A stretch of DNA of 64,000 nucleotides, taken from positions 5,518,001 through 5,582,000 of the forward strand of contig AP026538.1 in assembly GCA_026075535.2 (NCBI GenBank), read 5' to 3'. The notes under the pieces were generated by a model, which saw nothing but the letters and a program-made list of their open reading frames with translations, was not told the DNA's origin and did not search any database. The translations under genes and the position numbers were made by a program. This DNA comes from Tricholoma matsutake. Its lineage: Eukaryota > Basidiomycota > Agaricomycetes > Agaricales > Tricholomataceae. Positions 17,446 to 29,200 of the stretch are shown here, one piece after another. The stretch's first letter is position 1. Each line of letters opens with the position of its first letter.

Positions 17446-18157
17446 TGAACACCGTGGTCAGGAGGAGAATTGGTTATACATAGGAAGCCCCTAAGAAACT
17501 CTCTGACGCCGGCAAGCCACGCAAGCCTAGCCGTGGCTTGACACATCTTCCTCGGCACATTACAGCTATTTGCAGAACGATAGGCCCTTTGGCAAAACGC
17601 TTGTTTATACGCCGTATTTGGTCCCATCAATGATGCTAGCCAAATGCCGATGTGCCGATAAACATTGACCAGCCTTGCTCGCTACCGGCACACCCATGGC
17701 ACATCACATGCATCACATCACTGATGGAACAAACAAAAAGACATAAACAAGTCGTTTTCGAAAGGGCCCATCGTTCTGCAAATGGCTGTATCCAGATTAC
17801 AGATACGTAGATACGCATGGAACGAAAGCAAAATTAACCAGATGCCGGTCCCGGAGCTACATTCCCACACTAATGGCTTAGCAAAGAAGGGGTATGGGTA
17901 CTTATCTTGAATCTTCATAAGCCGGGCTTGCCAGGCTGGCTATAGGTGACTATCCTATACATTAAATCAAGAGGCAGTTGACCAGAAGCTGTTAAGTTGC
18001 GGAAGAGGCCGTCACGGGGAGAGTGTCTGCCGCAAACGTACATGGCTGGTTACAGTTAGCAGCCTTAATCTGGACATAGGCAACCCACAGATCTATGATC
18101 TATCTCAGGGAGTTGGTACCGGTTGAGTATACCGTTGAGCAACTATAGTCTGTAGTT
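17446..18157. promoter_or_regulatory. Divergent intergenic region (ABC transporter / SDR-1)
   Basis: 712 bp between the divergent starts of the transporter (-) and SDR-1 (+), so it must hold both promoters. It contains GCATCACATCACTGATG-like repeated CACATCA words (about 17700-17722) and no ORF of note. No specific factor site is claimed. Confidence 0.4.
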
Positions 18158-19434
18158 ATGACATCCAGAGTTTGGTTTATCACAGGTGAGATTTAGGCCT
18201 TCCTCTGATCTATCACCACTCATCTGAAGGTGGTTTCATTCAAAGGAAAGTTCCATCCTCGCAATCGTCTCTCACGCCGTATCGATTGATCTACTGCGCG
18301 CAACGCAGGTTCTACCTCTGGTTTTGGACGACGACTGGTCAGCTCAGCTCTTGCAAGAGGTGACCGTGTTATTGCCACCGCAAGAACTTCAGAAAAGCTT
18401 GAAGAGTTGACCCAAACATGTGATGAGAGTGTTCGCCATAATATCCGGACTATTCAGCTGGATGTCACAGAAGGGGAGGCCAATATCAAGGCCAAAGCCG
18501 ACAAGGCAGCTGCATTTTGGGGTCATGTTGATGTTCTCGTGAACAATGCTGGTGAGTTTTAGACAATCGAATCCTCGCATTTCGTTGACGCCGCGGCACG
18601 ATTTTAAGGACATAGCATTCCAAGCCTCATAGAAGAGGGCGGGTGGGCGTGCATCCTTTAAAGGATCTTTATCGACTCTCATAAGCGTGGCTCGTAGATC
18701 TGCACATTTGCGAAAGCAGTATGAGACGAATGTATTCGGGTTAATGGACGTGACAATCGCTTTCTTACCGCATTTGCGGTTGAGCACATTAGACCCTATG
18801 TTGGTAGTAATTGGAAGTCGTTCGGCCTGGAAAACAGATATCCCCGTAAGGTCACAGTTTTACTGATATCCAATCCTCACGCATTGCTCTTCCAGGGAAG
18901 CGGTAAAACTAATTTTGTTTTAGAGAAAAATTATTCTAAATCTGAGAACTTTCGATAGGTTTTTATGCATCCTCAAAGGCAGCTGTCCATGGTAAGTTAA
19001 TCATTCGTGAAGAGTATAACCCGTCGTGATGTTTTTACATAGCATTTACGGAGACTCTTGCTGTTGAATTAGCGCCGAAAATTCGTGTTCTTTTGGTAGC
19101 GCCTGGCAGTTTCCGCACTGAAGGCATCTACAGACATGGAGTCTCCACTAGTAATCCCATTCCATTTTACGACGACTTACGAAAGGCCACTGTAGTGAAA
19201 TTCAATTCAATTGCAGGCACGGAGCTCGGTGACCCTGAGAAAGCTATGGAAGCTGTGGTAGACGTTGTCAGAGGTGAAGGTGTTGTAAAGGGTAGACCAT
19301 GCCCTCGTTACCTTATCCTAGGAGAGGATGCGGAGCAGGATGTCAGAACCAAGTCTAACAAGATATTAGACGTGCTAGATGAGTGGAAGGATGTTACATG
19401 TGGTGTCAGCTTCGATCGGGTGCAGAGTCAGTAG
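18158..19434 (+). CDS. Classical short-chain dehydrogenase/reductase, SDR-1
   Basis: NAD(P)-dependent oxidoreductase with a Rossmann fold. Seven exons (18158-18185, 18309-18551, 18609-18642, 18698-18845, 18896-18902, 18959-18991, 19043-19434) sum to 885 nt, 294 residues. The cofactor loop is GSTSGFG at residues 10-16, ATART follows strand 2, NNAG is at 88-91, and the catalytic Tyr156-x3-Lys160 lies in FYASSKAAVH. GSRSAWK supplies the serine strand. The C-terminal half has PGSFRTEGIY. Exon 5 is only 7 nt (GGAAGCG), and without it the reading frame fails. Substrate unknown. A paralogue with the same exon plan lies at 57910-59114. It is divergent from the ABC transporter. Confidence 0.85.
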
Positions 19435-21985
19435 TGTTTAGAGTCAGCTACGTCCAGCTTGCATTTGAGGGTAAACTTGCTCTATGACAGTACTTATATC
19501 ACAATCTACATTTTGTCTGGTAGAGACCTCGACAGGCCAAGCTGGGTCTCTCAATTATTTACGTTCCATCCTGTTTCCATATTTTCACTGGCACCCGCCG
19601 TAAGTAGTCGGGTTATACTTGGGTTATACTCATCCCTGTCTGATATTAGGTAATAGGACCATTAGAAGCCTTTTTGGGTACGCGACGCGTGGAGTTACGA
19701 GATTCTGAGAAGGAAACGTGATCGCCTTGATGACGCATTGAAGTACCACCAATCGAAGTGTGTGCTTGGTCTCAAGGAATATTTAACTGAACCCTACCGC
19801 TTGATAACTATAGTGCCGCTTAGTAAGCCCATCAGGCAAATTTACTACTTAAGATAGAGGAAATGCATACGCATCTAATGTCATGTGATGTGACATATCT
19901 GTGACCAGGAGGTTAGCAAACACGCGCGAGCTGATCAACGCGTAAGTGTCGTAGCTATTCTAGCGAGGTAGTATATTATCGCATCATCGTGTTTATCTAC
20001 AATTTGAACTATGAACTATGTACTATAAACTGTAAACTATTAATAAGGCTAAAAGATATGAATAAGAGTTAGCTTAGGTTTGCCTTCATAAGATCATCCA
20101 TGAGAGATTCTGGTATTACTCGATGTCCTCCATATTTTCGTGCAGCCCAAGCATTTCTCGATGAAATTTAGCTCGCAATGGAATTTTCTTTTTCTGGCCA
20201 GCCATAAATTATTATTCGACGCGACGCGATTTGCTGTCTCGTATGTAAATCACGTGTTCATAATAAATTCAAGGGGGTGTCAGTTTTTTTTTTCATATGA
20301 CATCGGTTTTTTTTTTCCACAGCTCGCCAGCCCCCCCCTCCTGCCATATATGGTATGTTTTGATCACGTGCTGTTTGAAAACAATCCCATGATCCAACGA
20401 CGATGTGGTTGCATCCTTCCCCACTCTCCCCATCATGCCCACCATCCCATCTTCTTTGTAACTGGCCATTTCAACCACTGCTGCACCCTTTGGCCTGGCT
20501 AAATAGCAAACCCCATGGCTACAAATGTGCCACTTCAAATGTGGTTTGCAAATTCGAGACCATAGCCTGCATCACCCAAGGTCCAAAACAAAATAAGTTT
20601 TTTTCATTCACTGACTCTTTTAACTAATCACAATGTTTTTTCTGTAGGTTACAAGCTGCTGTTACCTACAACAATTAATGCCCACGTGGCCACTTTCTCC
20701 CTGTCTAAACAGGAAATATGATGGGAGGCTTCTTGGAGGCTTGTGGAGTGGGATACTATGAGTGAGGTACGCATTACACCCATGCAACCACCTTTTACTG
20801 CCCTGCATCTCAGAACAGGCAGGCAACTGGGGTGCTCATAGCCCTGCATCACACGATGACAATGACAATGCCGGGGCCATGAGACAGGTACCACAATCAT
20901 CCACAACAATCCAACTAGCCAGGATGGCAAGCCTGCAGCACCTAACACTGGGATGACAACATCCTGAAGCGTGAGTATGTTCATATCGACTCCGAGTCAG
21001 ACAGTGCAGGAACTGAACCCAATAACGGTGATAAGATCTCTGGCCTATTGAGAATGGTGATGACTGATGTCAGTGACCAGGTTGCCAAGGAGGTCCATTT
21101 AAATTTCCACTGGTGCTCAGTATTTGTGGGCAGCATCCTCACTGGGTGGTATAAGTTCTATTTTACTTACGAGAGTCATTTTAACTTTGAATTTATATAT
21201 ACTCAGTTCAAACTTCTGGTGGAATACTACTTGTAGTAATAGATAATATGTGTGATATATGCTATTTGGTTGTTCCAGGACCCTAACCACAACAAAATAG
21301 CACTCAATGATGCCTATTGGCATCATTTTCACTATGGTCAAAAAAGCAATTTCAGCCTCTGGCAGGACCCCCCCCCCCTACGTCTGGTTTGGGATTCCTG
21401 TCCTGACACTTCCTTGAATAAATTAATACATGAAAATGAACATATTGCAAGATGCCAGTTCAATGGAACACTTTATTCAAAATCCATCACCGCCAAAATT
21501 CCAGAATTCTTAAAATGAAGAACTTGGTGGTGACCAATCTATTTTATGAGGCTCTGAATCTTTGGCATCTTTTATTCTTTGGTTTTGTAATGCTTTTGTC
21601 ACCAAAAAGCACATGACATTAAATGCATATGCATTTCCTCTATCTTAACTTACCGAGTGTTTCACCACAATTTACTGATTGCTAAATTACACCACATCGA
21701 CTACAAAATTATACTGATGGCATACATGGTTCAAAGGATAGGCTTCATTGCTTCCAGAAAATCTAATTATCTCAATGAAAGGTGAGGATGAGCCCCATGT
21801 CAAAAAGTACCTAGTCTTTCACCATGTCATGCAAAAGTAATGCCTTTGATGGCAGAATTCTGTGATCCGATGTTGGCATCTGACAAGCCATTTGTTGATC
21901 GATTTTGCCCAAAATAGCACACTTGTCGGCATTTAAATTCTGTCCATGAATTTTGAAATGTCATGGTGAGCCAGAAAACTACAAA
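19435..21985. other. Long stretch without a recognised gene
   Basis: From SDR-1 to the first retroelement I find no supportable gene. Short open frames exist on both strands but lack recognisable motifs. The stretch contains poly-T runs (about 20285 and 20310), a run of nine C (about 21369), and CATATGCATTT/ATGCATATGC words. From about 20100 CpG becomes rare, which suggests the transposon island starts there, possibly with degraded remnants. Confidence 0.4.
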
Positions 21986-21989
21986 CTGC

Positions 21990-23010
21990 TCTATGATCAT
22001 GGTGCAACTACTCTCAGTCTATGGGAAATAGATATTATTGCTTTGAGAAAAAAATGGGAGAGATTGGTTCACTCCTCATATCTCATAGTTTGCATGACCG
22101 AGGCAGCAATGCCAGGTGACTATATTTGGTGCATTGTGGATGGTCATCATGTGCTCAGTGGTTGCGGTGCACAGGGTGAGGGAGTAAAGATTCTTGTTGG
22201 TGAGAAGTTAGCTTTGAGCAATGGTTGTTCCAGTGGATTTGTCTGTGATCCAGCAAGTTGCATCATCGAAGTGGGCTACTGCATTGGAATTGCAGGCAAG
22301 GGTGCTCACAGAGATGAGATGTACAGCCACATTAGGGATATAGAGTGCATCCCATAAGATAATTGATGCACCATGTGCTATTCTTAGCTTGATGTTGCCC
22401 ATGCCGATTGCCGATATGGCTGAACCTCCCACACCCCTTACTAGCCTTGGAGCAATTGGGCAGAGATTGATGAAGTCAGATTGGTCCAGAGAGAGGTGGA
22501 CTGTAGGGCCGGTGTCAACATAGAAGGGATGGTCATTGAGTGAAATAGGAGTACACTGTGTTTGGTTCAGGGGGGTGGTTGTAAGCGCATCCTCACTGGC
22601 TGGAGTGGAATGCTCAGTCCAGTTGATAGAGGTAAATGGCTCCTCCTCAATTGCAAGCCACCCTTCACATTTGACTTCTTCAATAACTGAGGAAGGAAGT
22701 GGGTCGCTCGCAAGTCCTGCAAAGTCACTGGGAGCCAGCTGTGCATCGGTGAGGACACTAGAATCAACAAAGAGCATGAATGCATGGCCAGTGCTATCTT
22801 TCATGGTAATCAGGACTTTAGTGCCAGTCTTAGATGCACCAGTGCTGGGTTTCTTCTTCTCTGTTGCCTTCTTTCTAGCAGCTTTGGACTCCTCAATAGA
22901 CGTTCCTTCCATGCCTCCCCCAGGTGAAATACAATATTTGTTAGTGTGGCCTTCCCTTTTACAATTACTGCAAAGGATATGGAAGGATGCCGAGTTTGGC
23001 AGCCTACACT
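21990..23010 (-). mobile_element. Copia gag-pol fragment (zinc knuckle to GAG_pre-integrase)
   Basis: On the minus strand a CCHC knuckle (CSNCKREGHTNKYC, about 22940-22985) is followed by a Lys-rich linker. Next comes an aspartic-protease-like strand FYVDTGPTVHLS (about 22505-22540, where DSGAT-like sequence is usual). Last is the GAG_pre-integrase segment with NLYSLTL and TWHCCLGHANYEI (about 22060-22170). In-frame stops occur at about 22206 and 22060. No integrase, RT or LTR is present, so this is a truncated Copia piece. Confidence 0.75.
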
Positions 23011-23306
23011 AGACTTAGGTTTACTAAAAGACAGGATCAAATTATCTTTGTTGCATGGAAGTAGGAACCATAAGTTACTACAAATAAAAGAATAGGAAGT
23101 TACCATACCTTCGTTGCATGGAAGTAGGAATGAAGGTTAAGAAATAAAAAATAAGTAATATATAAGAAAAAGATTGACCATGTAAGTAAAAGGCCACATC
23201 AAGTGTAGTGTGTGATTTGGGAAGGCCACATCAGGCATAGTCACATAACAGAAAGGTACCGCATCAATAGGATAATGTTGGCAGCATAGGGTGGCCATAA
23301 CTCACT

Positions 23307-23570
23307 GTAACACAGACATTGGTATATCTGGTGTTGGTGAGTTGTTTATGCACCATAGGTGGCTATGCTATCGCCGGTGGCAAGGGTAGTTGTGTTGGCA
23401 ATGTGTGTGGCTGTGCCGGTGCCATGGAAGTGTGTAATGGTGGTGTAGTAATGTAACACAGACATTGGTATGTCTGGTGTTGGTGAGTTGTTTATGCGCT
23501 GTAGGTGGCTGTGTTGGTGATGTGTGTGGTGTGCCGGCGCTGTGGAAGTGTGTAACAGTGGCATAGGTAA
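23307..23570. repeat. Two-unit tandem duplication, period about 146 bp
   Basis: The block starting GTAACACAGACATTGGTAT at 23307 restarts at 23453 with the same order of words: TCTGGTGTTGGTGAGTTG, then GGTGGCT, then GGAAGTGTGTAA. Differences include CACCAT versus CGCTGT and CCGGTGCCATGG versus CCGGCGCTGTGG. It lies inside the presumed LTR of Gypsy A, just beyond its polypurine tract. Confidence 0.7.
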
Positions 23571-23613
23571 ATTAACTTGTTGTAATGTTGTGAGTCTGTG
23601 GGGCCAGACTTAC

Positions 23614-23971
23614 ACTCCTCCCCACTTGAAAAAATTGTGTGGGTCTCAGACCTCCGTCCCATTTTCATCTTCCCACCGGTCAAGGGCATCAGTGTTGGCC
23701 ATTTCAGAGCTGGGGTGCCACTCGTTGTGTTCTTTCCCATATCCTTCATAATGGACAAGGTATTGTACACCCCTGCTGCGTTGGTGTGCATCCACAATTT
23801 TATCAATGTACCACTCCTTGGTGCCATCTTCAGTGACAATTGGCATTGGCCAAGCTGGCTCCCAGTCAGGGAAGAGGAGTGGGTCATTGGGGACATATCA
23901 TTTTAGTAGGTGTGCATGGAAACCAGGGAAGGTGTTGGGGTTGTTGGGAAGTTTGAGAGTGTATTCAGAGT
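23614..23971 (-). mobile_element. Gypsy A: integrase C-terminus and chromodomain
   Basis: 3' end of an old chromovirus on the minus strand. The integrase tail reads YTLKLPNNPNTFPGFHAHLL. A chromodomain follows (WYIDKIVDAHQRSRG, QYLVHYEGYGKEHNEWHP; 23646-23846). Chromodomains of this kind direct Gypsy integration to heterochromatin. After the stop a purine tract (GTGGGGAGGAG) and TGTAAGTCTGG mark the probable start of the 3' LTR at 23614, running leftwards. The upstream coding sequence continues beyond two inserted elements, at 24750-24865 and 30900-32190. Confidence 0.8.
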
Positions 23972-23976
23972 GTTTA

Positions 23977-24744
23977 TGTTACAATTTTCCTTGTAACTCA
24001 TGGAACCCGACCAACCCGACCAACCCGACGATCCCCTCCAGACAGGAGGCACTCCATGATTCATGCTTAGGGCATGTCCTTGACACCAGACACACGCACA
24101 ACGCATGCCGACTGCATGCATTCAATCCCCTTCCTGTGGAAGGCACCCTTGACACATGGTGACTCCATGCACCCGAACCCACTCCCACACATGCTGTGAT
24201 ACGACAGCTTCTTGACATGAGGTCCATGATGTCGGACTCTCACGATCGACATGCTGCGCCACAGCATGTCCTTGACATCGGATCCTTGACATCGGATCCG
24301 TGACATCGGACACCTCATGCTAGGCATGAGGCTTATCTCTTATTGTTTCCTGACATGCTGCGCCGCAGCACTCCATGACATCGGACGCCTCATGCAAGGC
24401 ATGAGGCCTATTGTTTCTATTATTACTTGATATGCATCTACCTTTCCGATTGGACGATAAGGACCTCCCTTCTAGTATAAGTACTGCGACTTGTAGTAGG
24501 GATGTCCTTAGTTTAGATCTAGGCAATTAACAGCCTTAACTTGCAACTTGCGAACTTACTTGAAACCACTAAGGAAGCCCCTTAGTGCGTGAACCTGGAC
24601 GACTCTACACAGAAGTCCTGCTAGAGTGCACTACCTATCTTACATCGGACGCTCTGAGTAAGACTAGTGCAGAATGACTCATTGAGGAAGCACCTCGTCG
24701 AACGACATCGACTAGATCAAGTGGTTGAGGCTTCGCCCTTAACA
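23977..24744 (+). mobile_element. Solo LTR (768 bp) inserted in Gypsy A
   Basis: Begins TGTTACAATTTTCC and ends GCCCTTAACA, with TGTTA/TAACA terminal inverted repeats. It is flanked by the 5-bp duplication GTTTA at 23972-23976 and 24745-24749. Removing it and one GTTTA restores the Gypsy A integrase frame (FPKHSEY). It shares its start (TGTTACAATTTT) and GACATCGGA/CATGAGGC modules with the LTRs of Gypsy D, so it is a related family in opposite orientation. Inside are short GACATCGGATCCTT tandem units (about 24270-24312). Confidence 0.88.
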
Positions 24745-24749
24745 GTTTA

Positions 24750-24865
24750 GGGAAGGTATGTGTGACCATGTAGGGGCTGTTGTGTTGTGGCATGAATTTG
24801 GCAACTCGTGTTTTGCCTTTGCATTTGTAATTGTGGCAGTGATTTTTGGTGGAGAGCATGACAAG
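24750..24865 (-). mobile_element. Gypsy A: integrase C-terminal segment between insertions
   Basis: A short piece of the Gypsy A frame stranded between the solo LTR and Gypsy B. It reads VMLSTKNHCHNYK then KTRVAKFMPQHNSPYMVTHTFPK, the beta-barrel end of a Gypsy integrase. It joins to 30900 onward on one side and to 23971 on the other once both insertions are removed. Confidence 0.85.
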
Positions 24866-24870
24866 GTTGC

Positions 24871-25294
24871 TATAAGGGCAACCTCAGCCTCTAGCAAAGG
24901 GACATCCGAAGTTAAAATTATACTACATATTACAGGGATTGGGGATGCACCTAGCAAAGGGAAATCCAAAGAGAAAACTCTAAGGATCCCTTTGCTGATG
25001 CCCAGTATATGTGAAGACGACAAAAATCAAACAATAACCTAAAAATAGAAAAGGCAGAGATAGGCAGATCAAGGCCGCCAAATGACATCATACCAAGGGG
25101 TAGATGTTGGAAGGGGTGCTCCACCTCTAAATATAAAGCTGTCAACATGTACAAACATGATAGAAAGGGAAATTAGTAATAAATCCAGAAAAATCATAGA
25201 AAATGAAGAATAGAAGGAAATGAAGTGAGGAAAAATATAGAACAAACATAAAAAATAGGAGAAACACACAGGGCACCCCCCTAGTCCCCTTACA
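24871..25294 (-). repeat. Gypsy B 3' LTR
   Basis: A 424-bp LTR matching 30472-30894. Differences include GCTGATGCC here versus GCCAATGCC in the partner (TG against CA, expected from an ancestral CG), and a short GGG indel (TTGGGGATGC versus TTGGATGC). Confidence 0.9.
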
Positions 25295-25335
25295 TTACCC
25301 CCTCTCTAAGATGCATTGCCCTGATGCATTCGAAA

Positions 25336-27160
25336 TCACATACGACCAAAGTCCATGACTTGAATGCAACGCGGTGCAGCAGTGTGCCATTGGTGGAATT
25401 CCTTGACTAACCAAGGGGCATTCACATCAGACTCTTTGACCCATGAGTTCTCCTCACACCCATAACCCTTCCAATGCACCAAATACTGGAGTTTTCCTTG
25501 ACGCAACCGGCTGTCCAAGATTGACTCGACTTCGTATTGGGGTTCTCCCTCGATCACTGTAGGTGGTGGTGGTGGGTGTGAATGGTGTCCCGGGAATGGA
25601 TCTGGGGGAGCTGGAAGGAGTTTGATGACATGGAAGACTGGGTGGAGTCTGGACATGGAGGCTGGGAGGTGTAGACGATAGGCATGCATTCCAACACACT
25701 TGATGATGGGGAAAGGTCCCAGGAAGCGATGAGTGAGTTTCTTGGATGGATGCATAGTGGAGATGTCACTGGAGCCAAGATAAACTCGATCACCAACCTT
25801 GTACTGAGGGGTCGGTGAATGGCGTTGGTTGTAAAAGTGTGCCATGTTGTCCTTTGCCTTTGCCTCCTCCAAGCTATCCCACATGCGTTCTGTGAACTCA
25901 TTCACCGTATCGATATGTGAGGGAGTTTGGCAAGGTTCAAATCCCATGCGTGGATGTCGTCCAGTGTCTAAGAGGAAAGGGGTCTGTTGAGTAGAAGCAT
26001 GGACATGGTTGTTGTATCCAAACTTGGCCAAGGGGAGAAGATCGTCCCAATTGTCCTGGCATTCATTGACAAAGATGTGGATGTACTGCTCCAGTTCCTG
26101 GTTGACTTGCTCAGTCTGGCCGTCGGTTTGTGGGTGATAAGCGGTCGAAGCAAGGAGTTTGATTCCCAGGAGTTGGTACAGCTCGCGAGTGAACTCTGCC
26201 ATGAACTGAGGGCCATGATCGGAGAGGAAAGCACCAGGAAGTCCATGTAATTTCCACACATGGTGGAGGTAGAGTTGGGCGGCACCCAGGGCACTGACAG
26301 TGGTGTGAGTGGGAATGAAGTGAGCGTGTTTTCCCACTGAATCAACTGTGCACATCACCGCATCAAACCCATTTGACTCTGGCAACTCCACCACAAAGTC
26401 GACACTGACAACATCCCAATGACTCTCTGGAACAGGAAGAGGGTGTAGCTTGCCAATGGGTTTGCGATGAGGAATCTTGCTGCATAAGCAAAGGTCACAA
26501 GTGCGACAATACTGACCAATGAGGTATGACATTTGTGGCCACCAATAATTCCGTGAGGTGAGCTCCAAGGTCTTCCAGTGTCCAGGATGACCAGCAATCT
26601 GTGAGTCATGGTGTTGGGATATGATGCGCCAGTGAAGGTCTGGGTCATTGGGGATGTAGATGCGATCCCTGAAATACAACAAGTCCTCTTTTTCAGCCCA
26701 CTCTGTGGCATGCAAGGAAAGGGTGGATCCCTTCCTCAGTTCTTTAACAGCTTGGGCAACAACATCCTCATGTAAACCGCTACGGTTTGCACGATGAATG
26801 TCACATAGGATGTCCCGCTCCTTGCCCTGGGGTGCGATGCCTTCCAGTGCCCAAATGGTGAACAGGTCTGGCTGCAACAACACAATGTTTTGGTTGTCAT
26901 CGCTGCCATCCCCATGGTCTGCATGTTGGGAGAGGGCATCGGTCTTCCCCATGCTGCGACCCAGACGGTGATGCAAGGAGAAGTCGAATCTGGATAGATA
27001 CAGGGACCAATGAGCTTGACGACAGTTCAATTTCTTGGCTGTCATAAAGTACTCAAGATTCTTGTGATCCGTCCAAATTTCCACCTTGTGTTGGGCACCC
27101 TCAAGGAAGTGTCACCACTCCTCAAGCACACGCATTATTGCCAACATCTCCTTGTCATGG
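25336..27160 (-). pseudogene. Gypsy B RNase H, integrase and chromodomain
   Basis: A 582-residue open stretch (25336-27084) starts in RNase H (WTDHKNLEYFMTAKKLNCRQ) with ADALSQH at its end. It continues through the integrase zinc region (H-x-GH...CDLCL) and a core with VDFVVELP, FLSDHGPQF and TAYHPQTDGQTE, in which the catalytic Asp and Glu are kept. It ends in a chromodomain (YEVESILDSRLRQGKLQYLVHW...WVKESD). Upstream, two TGA codons replace expected Arg in VE*NYKIHDKE and LEEW*HFLEG (about 27175 and 27108), so the polyprotein is broken although the integrase looks intact. Confidence 0.88.
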
Positions 27161-27171
27161 ATCTTGTAATT

Positions 27172-28614
27172 TCACTCTACAGCACTAAGGCTTTTGGAGT
27201 AGAATGCAACAGGATGCCACTTCTGGTCCTCTGGAGACTGCTGAGACAACATGGCGCCCGTTGCAAAGTCAGAACGGTTGGCTTCTACATGAAAAGGACG
27301 CAAATCATCAGCAAAGGTAAGGATGGGAGCAGAAGTGACCATCTCCTTAAGCTTTTCAAACACCTCCTGTTGTGCATTATCGCACCTCCATGCCTCCTTT
27401 CCTGTCAAGTTGAACAGTGGTCGTGCATGATGTGAGAAATCCTTGATAAAACACCGATAGAAATTGATGAAGCCCAGGAAAGACTGCACCTCTTTCTTGT
27501 TCATGGGTGTCGGCCAAGCCGTGACCCCGTTCACCTTGATAGGATCCATCTCCACCTGACCCTCTGAGATAATCAGGCCGAGGTACCCAATCTTGATCTT
27601 CTCAAACTTGCACTTGTCCTGATGAAGGTAGAGTTTGTACCATCGAAGCCGTTCTAGGACAAGGCGCGTGATGCGATGGTGCTCTTCAACTGTGTGAGTG
27701 AAGATGAGGATGTCATCGAGATAGATGCAGACAACACCTTTGAGGATGAGGTCATGGAAGATGTCGTTCATCATGGTCTGAAAGGTGGCAGGACTGTTAG
27801 TAAGGCCAAAGAACATGACAAGTGGTTCAAAAAGACCACGGTTGGTACGAAAGGCTGCCTTCCACTCATCTCCCTCCTTTATCCTCACATTATTGTAGCC
27901 CCAATGGACATCAAGCTTGGTGAAGTATTGGGCTCCGCAGAGTTGGTTCACGAGTTCAGAGATGAGAGGTAATGGGTAGCAATTTTTGACCATGATGTCG
28001 TTGAGCCTTCTGTAGTCTTGAACCGGTCAAAGTGAGCCATCCTTCTTCTTGACAAAGAAAAAGGGAAAGGCCATGGGTGACTTCGATGGTCGAATATGTC
28101 CAGAGGCCAGGTGCTCATCAATGAACTGGTCAAGCTGTCATTGTTCTTCAGGAGAGAGAGGATAGACCTTGCAGGATAAAGGGGTTGCACCAGGGGTGAG
28201 TTCAATCATGTGATCCCATGGCTTGTGTGCAGGGAGAGAGTCGAACGATTCCTTGGAGAACACATCTCCAAACTCATGGAGATGAGGGAGCAAGGAATTA
28301 ATAGAGGATTTAGCAGCATTGTTTCTGTGGAAGGCCTCAGCGAGGCGTTGGGATATGTTTGATGTAGCACACACCTCGTGTGATGGATGAATTGCAGTGT
28401 AGAAGTTCCAATCACCTTCCTCCACTTCCTCTGGCTCCTCATCATCATCATCTGAGTCCAGCATCAGATCAGGAACCCCTTCCAACTCCACTTCAGGTAT
28501 AGGCAGGGGTCCAGCACAACACTTCTGAGTACATTGTATTGCAGCCTTCTGTCCACAACATTCTTGCCTGGCTTCTGTGAAACAAGTACAACAGCGGGAT
28601 GGGCATCGGCTCAT
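27172..28614 (-). pseudogene. Gypsy B reverse transcriptase and upstream linker
   Basis: The RT domain (27172-27993) has [46 protein letters not shown] and the catalytic box CIYLDDILIF with both aspartates intact. It then runs into the connection and RNase H start (FLGFINFYRCFIKDFS). The 28138-28614 segment upstream is the acidic linker and the start of the RT region (HELTPGATPLSCKVYPLSPEEQ). Two TGAs separate the parts: [13 protein letters not shown] at about 28138 and GSL*PVQDYR at about 28027. In both cases Arg (CGA) is the family residue. Confidence 0.88.
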
Positions 28615-28825
28615 GGTAACCTCCCCGGTACACCAGTCAACCTCTGGGTTATGGTCTCAAAGCCATGGATAGCCCAAAATCACCTTTTGCTTTCTTAATT
28701 GAGTGACAGCAAAAAGGGCATGCTCACTATGATCTTTGTAGGAGGACCAGGTTTACAACCTCTCAGATGGCACCAGCTTTGTTTGGGGACCCATCCACAT
28801 TATACACAGGTATCGGATGCGAGAG

Positions 28826-29200
28826 TTAGTGAGTATTTAGGCGATGTTGTTGTTTGAGATGGGCATCGATGAAGAGACCGGTTGCACCAGAGTCCAGGAG
28901 TGCAGAGACACCGAGTATCTGTCCAGTGTCGGTTGTCTGCAGTTTGATTGCTAGGTTCAAGGAATGTGTTGAGGGAGTGGATGCAACAATATATTTGCGG
29001 GGTAGTTTACGCTCCCATGATTTAATTTTGGGGTGTGGAGCAGAGGGAGAGATGGGAAGAGCAGGTACGTCTTCAGCCAACTTCGAAGGGTCAGAGAGGG
29101 AAACAGTCACAGAAATGGATTCATTCTCCAGGGATTCAACTGACAAGACTTCAAAGTGGTTATGGACAGGCAGTGAGGGCATACGATTCACTCGCTGCAA
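28826..29200 (-). pseudogene. Gypsy B aspartic protease region
   Basis: Contains the retroviral-type protease active site ALLDSGATGLFIDAHL (about 28855-28905), with Asp present, after a poorly conserved linker. It follows the Gag zinc knuckle and precedes the RT linker, as expected for a Gypsy pol. Known role: cleaves the Gag-Pol precursor. Confidence 0.85.

Noticed and set aside
18846..18958. SDR-1 considered a pseudogene because exons 4 and 6 are out of phase
   Set aside because: A 7-nt microexon with proper AG and GT borders fixes the phase, and SDR-2 shows the same arrangement.
20140..21520. Candidate genes in the 20-21.5 kb interval
   Set aside because: Short frames on both strands without motifs, splice logic or codon bias; poly-T and poly-C runs point to non-coding DNA.
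21990..23010. Gene for a host zinc-knuckle protein
   Set aside because: Knuckle, protease-like strand and GAG_pre-integrase segment in this order identify a Copia fragment with stops.
23300..23570. Possible CRISPR-like or satellite array
   Set aside because: Only two units of about 146 bp without spacer structure; a simple duplication in an LTR, and the genome is eukaryotic.
25987..26250. Plus-strand open frame opposite Gypsy B integrase
   Set aside because: Antisense shadow of the integrase frame, which has clear motifs on the minus strand.
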